From Acidovorax sp. 107 (GTDB taxonomy: Bacteria; Pseudomonadota; Gammaproteobacteria; Burkholderiales; Burkholderiaceae_C): 64,000 nt of DNA. Of this stretch, positions 17,802 to 26,732 are shown piece after piece. The position numbers and the translations under genes are program-made. The stretch covers positions 188,501 through 252,500 of the forward strand of contig NZ_QBTZ01000001.1 in assembly GCF_003058055.1 (NCBI RefSeq), written 5' to 3'. How positions within the stretch are numbered: position 1 is the stretch's first letter; each line of letters begins with the position of its first letter. The notes under the pieces were generated by a model that was not told the DNA's origin, made no database searches, and saw only the letters and a program-made list of their open reading frames with translations.

Positions 17802-19181
17802 ATGGCCTCCGCCCTTACTGACAAACTCACGCGCCTCGTCAAGGAGATGCGTGGCCAGGCCCGCATCACCGAATCCAACGTCACGGACATGCTGCGCGAA
17901 GTGCGCATGGCGCTGCTCGAAGCCGACGTGGCCTTGCCCGTGGTGCGCGACTTCATCGCCCGCGTCAAGGAAAAGGCCCTGGGCCAGGAGGTGCTGGGCT
18001 CGCTCAAGCCCGGGCAGACGCTGGTCAGCATCGTCAACCGCGAGCTGGCCGCCACCATGGGCGAGGGCGTGGCCGACATCAACCTGGCTGCCCAGCCGCC
18101 CGCCGTGATCCTGATGGCCGGCCTGCAAGGTGCGGGCAAGACCACCACCACGGCCAAGCTGGCCAAGCACCTGATCGAAAAGCGCAAGAAGAAGGTGCTG
18201 ACTGTGTCGGGCGACGTGTACCGCCCGGCGGCCATCGAGCAGCTCAAGACCGTGACCAAGCAGGCCGGTGCCGAATGGTTCCCCAGCACGCCCGACCAGA
18301 AGCCGCTGGACATCGCCCGCGCTGCCCTGGACTACGCCAAGAAGCACTACTTTGATGTGCTGTTGGTCGATACGGCCGGCCGCCTGGCCATCGACGAAGC
18401 CTTGATGAAGGAAATCAAGGACCTGCACGCTGCGATCAACCCTGTCGAAACCCTGTTCGTGGTGGATGCCATGCAGGGCCAGGACGCCATCAACACGGCC
18501 AAGGCCTTCAAGGAAGCGCTGCCCCTCACCGGCATTGTGCTCACCAAGCTGGACGGCGACTCGCGCGGTGGTGCGGCGCTCTCCGTGCGCCAGATCACGG
18601 GGGCGCCCATCAAGTTTGCGGGTGTCTCGGAGAAGATCGACGGGCTGGAAGTGTTCGACGCCGAGCGCCATGCGGGCCGCATCCTGGGCATGGGCGACAT
18701 CGTGGCGTTGGTCGAGCAGGTCACGGCAGGGGTGGACATGGAGGCCGCACAAAAGCTGGCGGCCAAGGTCAAGAGCGGTGACGGGTTCGACCTGAACGAC
18801 TTTCTCTCGCAGATCCAGCAGATGAAGCAGATGGGCGGGCTTTCGAGCCTGATGGACAAGCTGCCCTCTCAGCTCACCGCCAAGGCCGGTTCGCTGGACA
18901 TGGACAAGGCCGAAAAGGACATCAAGCGCAAGGAAGGCATCATCCAGAGCATGACCCCCCTGGAGCGCCGCAAGCCCGAACTCATCAAGGCCACGCGCAA
19001 GAAGCGCATCGCCAACGGGGCGGGCGTGCATGTGCAGGAGGTCAACCGCCTGCTCAAGGAGTTTGAGCAGATGCAGGGCATGATGAAGAAGATGAAGGGC
19101 GGCGGCCTGATGAAGATGATGAAGCGCATGGGCGGCATGAAGGGCATGGGCGGCGGAGGCATGCCCAAGATGCCTTTCTGA
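17802..19181 (+). CDS. ffh: Signal recognition particle GTPase Ffh
   Basis: This 459-residue protein is the protein part of the bacterial SRP, which binds 4.5S RNA and targets nascent membrane proteins to FtsY and SecYEG. The N domain (about 1-90) is followed by the GTPase domain with P-loop GLQGAGKTTT and DTAGR. The methionine-rich M domain ends in MKMMKRMGGMKGMGGGG, which binds signal sequences and RNA. Length is typical. A bidirectional terminator closes the gene. Confidence 0.98.
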   Translation: MASALTDKLTRLVKEMRGQARITESNVTDMLREVRMALLEADVALPVVRDFIARVKEKALGQEVLGSLKPGQTLVSIVNRELAATMGEGVADINLAAQPPAVILMAGLQGAGKTTTTAKLAKHLIEKRKKKVLTVSGDVYRPAAIEQLKTVTKQAGAEWFPSTPDQKPLDIARAALDYAKKHYFDVLLVDTAGRLAIDEALMKEIKDLHAAINPVETLFVVDAMQGQDAINTAKAFKEALPLTGIVLTKLDGDSRGGAALSVRQITGAPIKFAGVSEKIDGLEVFDAERHAGRILGMGDIVALVEQVTAGVDMEAAQKLAAKVKSGDGFDLNDFLSQIQQMKQMGGLSSLMDKLPSQLTAKAGSLDMDKAEKDIKRKEGIIQSMTPLERRKPELIKATRKKRIANGAGVHVQEVNRLLKEFEQMQGMMKKMKGGGLMKMMKRMGGMKGMGGGGMPKMPF

Positions 19182-19198
19182 AAGGTTTTCAAGCCTTT

Positions 19199-19248
19199 TT
19201 GGCACTAGGCGCTACAACCATATGCCTGGGATGCTATAAAAATATGAG
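19199..19248. repeat. Copy of dispersed intergenic repeat (diverged)
   Basis: The stretch containing GCACTAGGCGCTACAACCAT and GGGATGCTATAAAAATATGA resembles, in reverse complement, the repeat copy at 47996-48060 (TATTT...TAGC...GCGC...CTAGTGC layout). It lies just after ffh and before the terminator. Confidence 0.4.
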
Positions 19249-19253
19249 TGAAT

Positions 19254-19281
19254 AAAAAAGCCGACACGTGTCGGCTTTTTT
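19254..19281. terminator. Bidirectional terminator between ffh and opgH
   Basis: A perfect 28-bp palindrome runs from A-run to T-run: six A, GCCGACACGTGTCGGC, six T. It serves as a Rho-independent terminator for ffh on the forward strand and for opgGH on the reverse strand. Confidence 0.93.
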
Positions 19282-19321
19282 GTGGTTCGCCCGGCTGGGG
19301 GCGGTGGTGGGGTCTGGTACC

Positions 19322-21409
19322 TCAGGCGGTTTGCAAGGCCATGGGCCGTCCCATGCGCCCGGCGTGCAGCCAGGCGCGGCGCAGCACCGGGGGCGACCAC
19401 GACTCCTCAGGAATCAGCAACAGCCGCTGGGCGCGCAGCGCACGGCCCAGCGTGATCTGGCTGGTCCACACCGCCAGCGGAATCGCCAGTGCCAGCGGCA
19501 GGCCCACGGGCATCAGCCACAACAGCGCGCTGCTGTCGATCAGCGCCACACCCGCAGCCAGCAGGGCGATCACCGCGCTCATAGGGGCCAGCTGGCGCAC
19601 GGCGTGGCGCCAGGGCACGGCATGGGCCTCGCGCGGAGGCGACTTCCACTCCAACTTCAGGCCGGTCAACGCGATCAGCACGAACAGCGAATGCGCCAGC
19701 ATGCGCACGGGCGCCTGCAGGATGGCCATGACGCTCTCCAGCGCGGCGCTCTTGAGCAGACTGAAAGCGCCGCCGTACTGCTTCTGTTCCCGGCGCATGA
19801 ACACCGCCGTCACGCCCAGGATGCGGGGCAGGAACAGCAGGCATAAAGTCCAGGCCCACAGCGCGAGCAACTCGGCGGGCAGGATGTGCCAGTCGGCCAC
19901 CAGCTTGGCGCCCGACAGCCACAGGGCCGTGCCCAGCGTGAGGAAGGCCAGCCACAGCGGCGCAGACAGATAAGCCATGGCGCCGGTGATGAACATGGAG
20001 CGGTGCACGGGGTGGATGCCGGGCTCGGCCATCAGGCGTGCGTTCTGCAAGTTGCCTTGGCACCAGCGGCGGTCGCGCTGCAGTTCGGCCAGCAGGTCGG
20101 GCGGTTGCTGCTCGTAGCTGCCGATCAGGTCGGCTACCAGCCACACGTGGTAGCCCGCGCGGCGCATCAGTGCGGCCTCCACAAAGTCGTGCGACATGAT
20201 GCCGCCGGACAGACCGCCCGTGCCCTGGATGGGCGCCAGCGCGCAGTGCTGCATGAAGGGCGCCACGCGGATGATGGCGTTGTGGCCCCAGTAGTGCGAT
20301 TCGCCCAGTTGCCAGTACTGCATGCCCAGCGTGAACAGGCGGCCGGTGACGCGCGAGGCAAACTGCTGCGCGCGGGCGTGCAGCGTGACATGGCCGATGG
20401 CCTGCGTGGCGGTCTGGATGATGCCGGCCGTGGGGTGGGCTTCCATCAGCTTGGCCATGGAAACGATGCAGTCGCCGCTCATCACGCTGTCGGCATCCAG
20501 CACCACCATGTAGCGGTAGTCCTTGCCCCAGCGGCGGCAGAAGTCGGCCACGTTGCCTGCCTTGCGGTGGGTGCGGCGTGTGCGCAGGCGGTAGTACACC
20601 TGCACCTGGGGCTGCTGGCTGTGCTGCGCCAGGGCGTTGCGCAGATCTTCCCAGGCGGCGCGCTCGGCGCGGGCAATGGCGGGGTCGTTGCTGTCGGAGA
20701 GCACAAACACGTCGAACGTGGTGCCATGGCTGGTGGCGGCCACCGACTCGCAGGTGGCACGCAGCCCGGCAAACACGGTGGCCACGTCTTCGTTGCAGAT
20801 CGGCATGATGATGGCGGTGCGGGCGTCGGGCGCCAGCGTGTGCCCGGCCACGCTGCGCGCCGACAGCGCATGCCGGTCGCCGCGCAGCATCACCCAAAAG
20901 CCCATCAGCCCGGTCAAAAAGCCGGTCACCACCCAGGCGGACAGCAGGGCAAACAGCGCGATCTGGCCATAGCCCAGCCACGCGTTTTCGTAGTCGGGCT
21001 GCACGCTGGCAAACAGGGTGCTGGCCAGGGCCGTCGTCAGCACGGTGAGCAGCGCAAACGTCCAGCGGCGGCGCTGGGCTGCGCCTTGCCAAGCGGCGGT
21101 GGATTCAGCGGGAGCTTGTGCCACCGTAGTCGATGAGGGTTGCGGAGACGTACGGCCCGTCAGGCGCAGCAGCACGGCGGTGCCCACGCTGTTCCAGAAC
21201 CCGCGCCAAGGCAGGGGCACCATGGAGTCGCGGTGCAGGGGCGGTGCCGTCACCGCATTGGGGTGGCGCTCTTCGCGTAACGTGCTGCGTCGGCTGGGGG
21301 CTGGCCGGGGGTAGGCCACACCGCGCCGCGCGACCAAGGCAGGGCCCGTGGATGCGTGGGTGCCGTGGGGGTCATGAGGGCTTACTCGGGAAGACTGATG
21401 TGCGTCCAT
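19322..21409 (-). CDS. opgH: Glucans biosynthesis glucosyltransferase H
   Basis: The 695-residue inner-membrane family-2 glycosyltransferase polymerises osmoregulated periplasmic glucans from UDP-glucose. The catalytic domain includes VVLDADSVMSGD (the DxD motif) and RDRRWCQGNLQN (the QxxRW-like motif). Groups of membrane helices lie on both sides (about 115-175 and 480-640). It is shorter than the E. coli protein, mostly at the N-terminus. The start overlaps the end of opgG by 28 nt, so the two are translationally coupled. Confidence 0.95.
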   Translation of the reverse strand: MDAHQSSRVSPHDPHGTHASTGPALVARRGVAYPRPAPSRRSTLREERHPNAVTAPPLHRDSMVPLPWRGFWNSVGTAVLLRLTGRTSPQPSSTTVAQAPAESTAAWQGAAQRRRWTFALLTVLTTALASTLFASVQPDYENAWLGYGQIALFALLSAWVVTGFLTGLMGFWVMLRGDRHALSARSVAGHTLAPDARTAIIMPICNEDVATVFAGLRATCESVAATSHGTTFDVFVLSDSNDPAIARAERAAWEDLRNALAQHSQQPQVQVYYRLRTRRTHRKAGNVADFCRRWGKDYRYMVVLDADSVMSGDCIVSMAKLMEAHPTAGIIQTATQAIGHVTLHARAQQFASRVTGRLFTLGMQYWQLGESHYWGHNAIIRVAPFMQHCALAPIQGTGGLSGGIMSHDFVEAALMRRAGYHVWLVADLIGSYEQQPPDLLAELQRDRRWCQGNLQNARLMAEPGIHPVHRSMFITGAMAYLSAPLWLAFLTLGTALWLSGAKLVADWHILPAELLALWAWTLCLLFLPRILGVTAVFMRREQKQYGGAFSLLKSAALESVMAILQAPVRMLAHSLFVLIALTGLKLEWKSPPREAHAVPWRHAVRQLAPMSAVIALLAAGVALIDSSALLWLMPVGLPLALAIPLAVWTSQITLGRALRAQRLLLIPEESWSPPVLRRAWLHAGRMGRPMALQTA

Positions 21410-22962
21410 GTTTCACTCACAGCGTGGTTGTCGTGTTGGAGAAAAGCGCGCAGCTCGATGGGCCGGTCGGCTTGCAGGCGCTGGATGCGAGCGGTCATGC
21501 GCCACCCGCCGGTGGCGGGGTTGCGGTAGGCAATGTTTTCCAGCACCTTGCCGTTGGCATCGCTGGTCACTACGGCCTTCACAGTGGCTTCGGCAGGTAG
21601 GGCCTTGAGGGCTGGCCCCTCGAAATCGACCACGTACTGCACCTGCTGGCGCAGGGCCTGGGTCGACAGCTTGGTGTAGCCCATGCCGCGGCGCGACTGG
21701 GTGGCCCAGGCGCTGGGTGGGCGCTGCTGCTCATCGCCCTGCCAGCTCAGCTCATAGGCAAATTCCAGCGGCTGGCCGGGGGCTGGCATCTGGGCGGGCA
21801 CCCAGTACGCCACGATGTTGTCGTGCGTCTCGTCGGGGGTGTTCAGCTGCACAAGCTCCACGCGGCCAGCGCCCCAGTCGTGCAGGGGACGGACCCAGGC
21901 GCTGGGGCGGCGCTCGTAGCGGGCTTCCACGTCCTCGTAGCTGGCCCACTGGCGGTCGCGCTGCATCAGGCCAAAGCCCTTGGGGTTTTTGGTGGCGAAC
22001 GAGGTGACCAGCGTTTGCCGGGGGTTTTGCAGCGGGCGCCACAGCCATTCGCCTTCGCCCGTGGCCACCATGAGTCCGTCGGAGTCATGCACTTCGGGGC
22101 GGAAGTCTTCTTTGCGCGGCTGGTTCTCGCCAAAGAAGAACATGCTGGTCAGCGGCGCAACGCCCAGTGTGGCGATGGGTGGGGTGCCCGAGACGGCGCG
22201 CACAAAAATGCGGCTGCGCACCGTGGTGGTGGTCTGCGCGCCGGGCTGGATGTCGAAACGGTAGGCGCCCGTTGCGCGTGGCGAGTCGAGCAGTGCGTAT
22301 ACCGTGACCTGGGTGGACAGCGGGTCGGGCCGCACCAGCCAGAACTCGGTGAAGCGGGGGAATTCCTCGCCCCGGCCGCCCACGGTGTCGATGGCCAGCC
22401 CGCGCGCCGACAGACCGTACTGCTGGCCTTTGCCCAGAGCGCGGAAGTAGCTCGCACCCTGGAAGACCACCAGCTCGTCCTTGTAGGCGCTGGAGTTCAG
22501 GTGGTTGTGCAGACGAAAGCCTGCAAAGCCCAGGTCGCCCCAGGCCTCAGGCCGCAGCTGGTTCTTGCCGTAGTTAAAGTCCGCGCGGCTGTAGGGGATG
22601 TGGCGCACGCCCTGGGGCGTCACCTCGTTGATCAGCACCGGCTCCTTCTGGTACAGCCCCAGATGGAAGAACATGGCCTCGTAAGGCAGCTTCTCGGCCC
22701 GCCACAAAGCGCGATCGGGGCGCCAGCGGATGTCGCGCACCTGGTCGTAGTTGAGCTGTGCGAGGTCGGCCGGGAGCTTGTCGCTCACGGGCCGGTAGGG
22801 TTGGCTGGCGCGTTCGCGGGCGAGGCGGGTCACGCTCTCGAAGTCAAAGCCCTGTGCGTGCGCGCCCCCAGCCAGCAGGGCGGTGGCCAAGGCCATTGCG
22901 GGCCCTGCGCGCCTGCCGATGTGGCGAAAAAAAGAGGGAAAAACTGCGTGCATGCCAGGCAT
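21382..22962 (-). CDS. opgG: Glucans biosynthesis protein G
   Basis: The 526-residue periplasmic protein is needed for branching and release of osmoregulated periplasmic glucans. The N-terminus has a signal peptide: basic start, hydrophobic stretch AMALATALLAGGAHA, and probable cleavage before QGFDFESV. The mature part shows OpgG/OpgD family features such as FFGENQPR and GEGEWLWRPLQNPR. Two ATGs are possible (22962 or 22953); neither has a strong ribosome site. It is first in the opgG-opgH operon. Confidence 0.94.
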   Translation of the reverse strand: MPGMHAVFPSFFRHIGRRAGPAMALATALLAGGAHAQGFDFESVTRLARERASQPYRPVSDKLPADLAQLNYDQVRDIRWRPDRALWRAEKLPYEAMFFHLGLYQKEPVLINEVTPQGVRHIPYSRADFNYGKNQLRPEAWGDLGFAGFRLHNHLNSSAYKDELVVFQGASYFRALGKGQQYGLSARGLAIDTVGGRGEEFPRFTEFWLVRPDPLSTQVTVYALLDSPRATGAYRFDIQPGAQTTTTVRSRIFVRAVSGTPPIATLGVAPLTSMFFFGENQPRKEDFRPEVHDSDGLMVATGEGEWLWRPLQNPRQTLVTSFATKNPKGFGLMQRDRQWASYEDVEARYERRPSAWVRPLHDWGAGRVELVQLNTPDETHDNIVAYWVPAQMPAPGQPLEFAYELSWQGDEQQRPPSAWATQSRRGMGYTKLSTQALRQQVQYVVDFEGPALKALPAEATVKAVVTSDANGKVLENIAYRNPATGGWRMTARIQRLQADRPIELRAFLQHDNHAVSETWTHISLPE

Positions 22963-23067
22963 AGGGCAAACCCTGTGCCAGCTGCAAAAAACGCTGTGAA
23001 ATCAACGGGTTGGAGTGGCCTTTGCGTGTAAGCAGTTGTGCAATGGCCTGCGGGCACTGATCAGCCC

Positions 23068-23100
23068 CCGCTTTTTGTCGCCGGATGGCGACAGGGGGCG
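23068..23100 (-). terminator. Hairpin downstream of glrR
   Basis: TGTCGCC (23076-23082) and GGCGACA (23087-23093) form a 7-bp stem with a GGAT loop. It is extended by flanking GC-rich arms, in the 173-bp gap between opgG and glrR. There is no T-run on the reverse strand, so it may stabilise the 3' end rather than terminate alone. Confidence 0.4.
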
Positions 23101-23135
23101 AGTGGTTGGATCAAAACACCCGGTAAATCAAAGAC

Positions 23136-24548
23136 TTACTCGTGTCGCTCATCCGCGACATCGTCCGCATCGCCTGCATCCTGCTTGAACTGTCCAGGCG
23201 TCAGCGCGTGCTTTTGCAGCAGGCGGTAGAACTCGGTGCGGTTGCGTTGCGCCAGCCGCGCCGCATCGGCCACATTGCCATCGGTCATCTTGAGCAGGCC
23301 CACCAGATACTCGCGCTCGAAACGCTGGCGGGCCTCCGCAAAGCTGAGCACCTGGGTGGACGGGGTGCGCAGTGCGCGCTGCACCAGCGTCAGGGGCACC
23401 AGGGGGGTTGTGGACAGGGCGCACACCTGCTCGACCACGTTGTAGAGCTGGCGCACGTTGCCCGGCCAGGCGGCGGTGGTCAGTGCCTTGAGCGCCTCGG
23501 GCGCAAAGCCGGACAGGCGCTTGTCGTATTTGCGGGACAGCCGGTCCAGAAAGTGGTTGGCCAGTAGCGCAATGTCCTCGCGCCGCTCGGCCAGGGTGGG
23601 CAGCACCAGCGACACCACGTTCAGCCGGTAGTACAGGTCCTCGCGGAACTGCGCGCTGGCCATGGCGGCCTCCAGGTCCCGGTGCGTGGCCGAGATGATG
23701 CGCACGTCGATGGGCGTGGCCTGGCTGGCACCCACGGGGCGCACGGCGCGCTCCTGCAGCACCCGCAGCAGCTTGACCTGCAGGGCCGGGGGCATGTCGC
23801 CAATCTCGTCCAGCAGCAGGGTGCCGCCGTCTGCGGCCTGGAACAGCCCCTTGTGGTTGCTCACCGCATCGGTGAAGGCGCCTTTGACGTGGCCGAACAG
23901 CTCGGACTCCAGCAGCGCCTCTGGGATAGCGCCGCAGTTGACAGCCACAAACGGACGGGCCGCACGCGGGCTCGCGCGGTGGATGGCGCGCGCCAGCAGC
24001 TCCTTGCCCGAGCCGCTGTCGCCACGCAGCAGCACACTGGCGTCGGACTGGGCGACCATGTACGCCTCGGACAACAGGTCCGTCATGCGGTGCGACCGGC
24101 TCACGATCTCGGCCCGCCAGTCCTCGTTGGCATGCGGCTGCGCCACGGCAGGGGCGCTGAGCGCCAGCGCCTGCGCGATCTTCTCCAGCAGCTCCTTGCC
24201 GTCGTAGGGCTTGGTCAGGTAGGTGAACACCCCGCGCGACGTGGCCTCGACGGCGTCAGGAATGGTGCCGTGTGCGGTCAGCAGGATCACGGGCAGAGAG
24301 GGGTGGCGGGCACGCACTTCGTCAAACAGGGCCAGGCCGTCGCGCCCGGGCAGGCGCACATCGCTGAGCACCAGCTGCGGGCGCGCAATGTCAAGCTGCG
24401 CCAGTGCCGCTTCGGCAGAGCCTACGGCCACCACGTCGTGCCCGGCGGCTTTCAGGCGCAGCGACAGCAGCCGCAGCATGTCGGCGTCGTCGTCCACCAC
24501 CAGGATGCGGGCGGGAGGGGCGGCACGGTGGGGGGCAGATGAGTCCAT
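23136..24548 (-). CDS. glrR: Sigma-54-dependent response regulator GlrR (QseF)
   Basis: The 470-residue regulator has a receiver with phospho-acceptor Asp63 (VLSDVRLPG), an AAA+ domain (GDSGSGKELLARAI) and a Fis-type helix-turn-helix (NVADAARLAQRNRTEFYRLL). Sequence such as GTLLLDEIGDMPPALQ and RLNVVSLVLPTLAER closely follows the GlrR/QseF family. The sigma-54 contact loop reads GAFTDA at residues 223-228, with Asp in place of the second Gly of GAFTGA. It forms an operon with qseG and glrK. In enterobacteria this system controls the small RNA GlmY and envelope functions; glmY is not evident here. Confidence 0.92.
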   Translation of the reverse strand: MDSSAPHRAAPPARILVVDDDADMLRLLSLRLKAAGHDVVAVGSAEAALAQLDIARPQLVLSDVRLPGRDGLALFDEVRARHPSLPVILLTAHGTIPDAVEATSRGVFTYLTKPYDGKELLEKIAQALALSAPAVAQPHANEDWRAEIVSRSHRMTDLLSEAYMVAQSDASVLLRGDSGSGKELLARAIHRASPRAARPFVAVNCGAIPEALLESELFGHVKGAFTDAVSNHKGLFQAADGGTLLLDEIGDMPPALQVKLLRVLQERAVRPVGASQATPIDVRIISATHRDLEAAMASAQFREDLYYRLNVVSLVLPTLAERREDIALLANHFLDRLSRKYDKRLSGFAPEALKALTTAAWPGNVRQLYNVVEQVCALSTTPLVPLTLVQRALRTPSTQVLSFAEARQRFEREYLVGLLKMTDGNVADAARLAQRNRTEFYRLLQKHALTPGQFKQDAGDADDVADERHE

Positions 24549-24562
24549 GGCGGGGGAAATGG

Positions 24563-25234
24563 TCAGGGGGCGGGCCGTGGCGCGGAGCCGTTGCCCATCG
24601 CTGGTGCGGACGGAGATGCGGCGGGCGCTGGGCGGGTGCTCAGGCTGCGTTCGATGGCGCGCACGGCTTCCAGGCGTTCGCTGAGCTGGTCGTTGCGGCG
24701 TTGGGTGTCGCGCAGTTGCTGCGCCTGGCGGTCGAGCTGGTCCTCCAGCCGGCGTTGTTGCAGAAGCCGGGCCTCCAGCAGCCGAGCCAGGGGGTGCAGG
24801 GGCTGTGCTGCGGGGCTGGTGTTGCTCAGTACACGCTGCACCAGGCCCAGCGCGCGGGCTGTGTCCACGGCCTGGCGGGTTTGCGCCAGGGCCGTGGCCA
24901 GCAGTAGCGGCGTGTCGGGGGTGGCCTCCTCCGCTTCGCCCAGTCGGGCGATTTCCTTGGCGAGTTCGGCAGGGGGCAGCTTGAGCACACGGTCCGTCTG
25001 GGCCAGCAGCAGCGCGACGGGGGTGTGGTTGGTGTCCGCGTCGGTGCTCCTTGCTTCGGCAGGGCCCACTTCCACCGTCGGGGCCACGGGCACGGCAATG
25101 ATCATCGCGACCGGTGGCGTCTGGGCGGGGGCGGGTGGGGGCGTGGTGGTGGCACAGCCCGCCAGCACGACACCCAGTGCGAGCAGCGGCCATCGCAGGG
25201 CGTGGGAGGGAAGGGGAGGACTGCTAGGCGGCAT
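24563..25234 (-). CDS. QseG-like outer-membrane lipoprotein
   Basis: The 223-residue protein has a lipobox at LALGVVLAGC (lipidated Cys27), then a Pro/Ala-rich stretch and a helical C-terminal half with heptad-like LLEARLLQQRRLEDQLDRQA sequence, likely a coiled coil. It lies between glrK and glrR, the position of qseG in the GlrK-QseG-GlrR set, where QseG is an outer-membrane lipoprotein that modulates the kinase. It overlaps the end of glrK by 11 nt. Sequence similarity to QseG is loose, so position is the main evidence. Confidence 0.75.
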   Translation of the reverse strand: MPPSSPPLPSHALRWPLLALGVVLAGCATTTPPPAPAQTPPVAMIIAVPVAPTVEVGPAEARSTDADTNHTPVALLLAQTDRVLKLPPAELAKEIARLGEAEEATPDTPLLLATALAQTRQAVDTARALGLVQRVLSNTSPAAQPLHPLARLLEARLLQQRRLEDQLDRQAQQLRDTQRRNDQLSERLEAVRAIERSLSTRPAPAASPSAPAMGNGSAPRPAP

Positions 25235-26687
25235 GGGGAAGTTCGATGCGAAAGAAGGAGTGTGCGCCTTCGTCCACCAGGCGCACGCTGCCGCCATGGG
25301 CCTGCACATATTCCTGCACGATAGACAGACCGATGCCGGTGCCGCGCACGGCATCGTCCGGTTGGCGAACACCCCGGTAAAAGGGTTCAAACACGCGGTC
25401 ACGGTCCACCCGGTCCACGCCGGGGCCTTGGTCAAAGACGTCCAGACGCACATGACCGGGAGGTTGCGAGAGCACCAGCCGCACCATGCCCTGGGGCGGA
25501 GAAAAGCGGATGGCGTTGGACAGCAGATTGCTGACGGCGGAAGTGATCTTGTCGGCGTCAACGGGCATGCGCACGGGCGGCCCCTCTACCCGCACGGTCA
25601 GGCCCTTGGCCTGCCACTGCAGCCGCTGGGCCTCGACCTGGGCCTCCAGCAGAGCCAGCAGATCGGTGTCGCGGCGCTGCAGCTGGCGAGCCTCAAAAGC
25701 GGCGGCATTGAAGCGCAGCAGGGCCTCGATCTCACCTTGCAGCTGCAGCGTGTTGTGGTGCAGGATTTGCGCGACCTCGCGCTGGCCTGCCGTGAGTTCG
25801 CCTGTCACGCCATCCTGCAGCAGTGCCACGCCCTCGCGCAGCGCGGCCAGCGGCGTCTTGAGTTCGTGGGACACATGGCGCAGGAAGCGCGCCTTGTCGG
25901 CATCCAGCTCCAGCAGCCGCAGCCGCAGCCATTCCAGTTGCTGGCCCAGCCGGCGCACGTCGTCCGGGCCGGAGATCAGCACCGGCTCGTCCAGCTGGTT
26001 TTCGCCCAGCTGACGGATCGCACTCTCCAGCCGCTTGAATGGCCGCGCGAGCCAGATGCCCAGCGACAACGCCAGCACCAGCGCCAGCACAATCGCGCCC
26101 ACCACCTGGTGCGTCACGCTGCGGCGGCTTTGCTCCACCTCGTCCTGCAGTGCGTTGTTGCGTTGGGTGTTGATGTCCTGCACCGTCTGCACCATGGTGC
26201 CGTGCAAGGTCTCCAGGGCCACAAACTCTTCGGCAACCAGGCGTTCGTTGTCCAGGGCGCGGTCCGGCGGTGCGTCCAACAGGGCTCTGACGGCATCGAG
26301 GTGGGTGCGCCACGCCCCGGTTTGCGCAGCGGGCAGGCCTGCGGCCTGCAAATGGTCGAGCACGGTGAGGGCCTCGACGGCCATGTCATCGAAGCTGCGG
26401 CGCAGGGGCGCATCCCGCAGCACCAGGGACTGCCGCGCAGCACGCTCCAGGGCCTGGCCGCGCTGGTTCAGGCCTTGCGCGGCCGTGGTCAGCGCCGTGG
26501 CCTCGGCCGTGCCATGGCGGCTGAGCACCATGAGCTGCTCCAGCGTGTGCAAAGCCCGCAGCGAGCTGACCCCCAGCAAGCCGGCAATCAGCACGAACGC
26601 CAGCAGCAACAGCTGCTGGAAGGAGAGGCCATGCAGCAGACCTTCGGCGGGTGGCGGTGCCGTGGGCGGTGTGCTGGGGGTGGGCAT
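25224..26687 (-). CDS. glrK: Sensor histidine kinase GlrK (QseE)
   Basis: The kinase of about 487 residues has two membrane segments (LLLLAFVLIAGLLGV near 30 and VVGAIVLALVLALSLGIWLA near 195) flanking a periplasmic helical sensor. These are followed by HAMP, HisKA (FLRHVSHELKTPLAALREG) and HATPase (VSNLLSNAIRFSPPQG, DQGPGVDRVDRDRVF) domains. The neighbours qseG and glrR identify it as GlrK/QseE. The ATG at 26687 was chosen; a TTG three codons upstream is the alternative. It is downstream of miaB's 3' end on the same strand, 45 bp apart. Confidence 0.88.
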   Translation of the reverse strand: MPTPSTPPTAPPPAEGLLHGLSFQQLLLLAFVLIAGLLGVSSLRALHTLEQLMVLSRHGTAEATALTTAAQGLNQRGQALERAARQSLVLRDAPLRRSFDDMAVEALTVLDHLQAAGLPAAQTGAWRTHLDAVRALLDAPPDRALDNERLVAEEFVALETLHGTMVQTVQDINTQRNNALQDEVEQSRRSVTHQVVGAIVLALVLALSLGIWLARPFKRLESAIRQLGENQLDEPVLISGPDDVRRLGQQLEWLRLRLLELDADKARFLRHVSHELKTPLAALREGVALLQDGVTGELTAGQREVAQILHHNTLQLQGEIEALLRFNAAAFEARQLQRRDTDLLALLEAQVEAQRLQWQAKGLTVRVEGPPVRMPVDADKITSAVSNLLSNAIRFSPPQGMVRLVLSQPPGHVRLDVFDQGPGVDRVDRDRVFEPFYRGVRQPDDAVRGTGIGLSIVQEYVQAHGGSVRLVDEGAHSFFRIELPHAA

Positions 26688-26732
26688 TGCAGCCAAATGG
26701 GCGCGGGCGTGCGGGGCGTCGGTACCCGCGCG

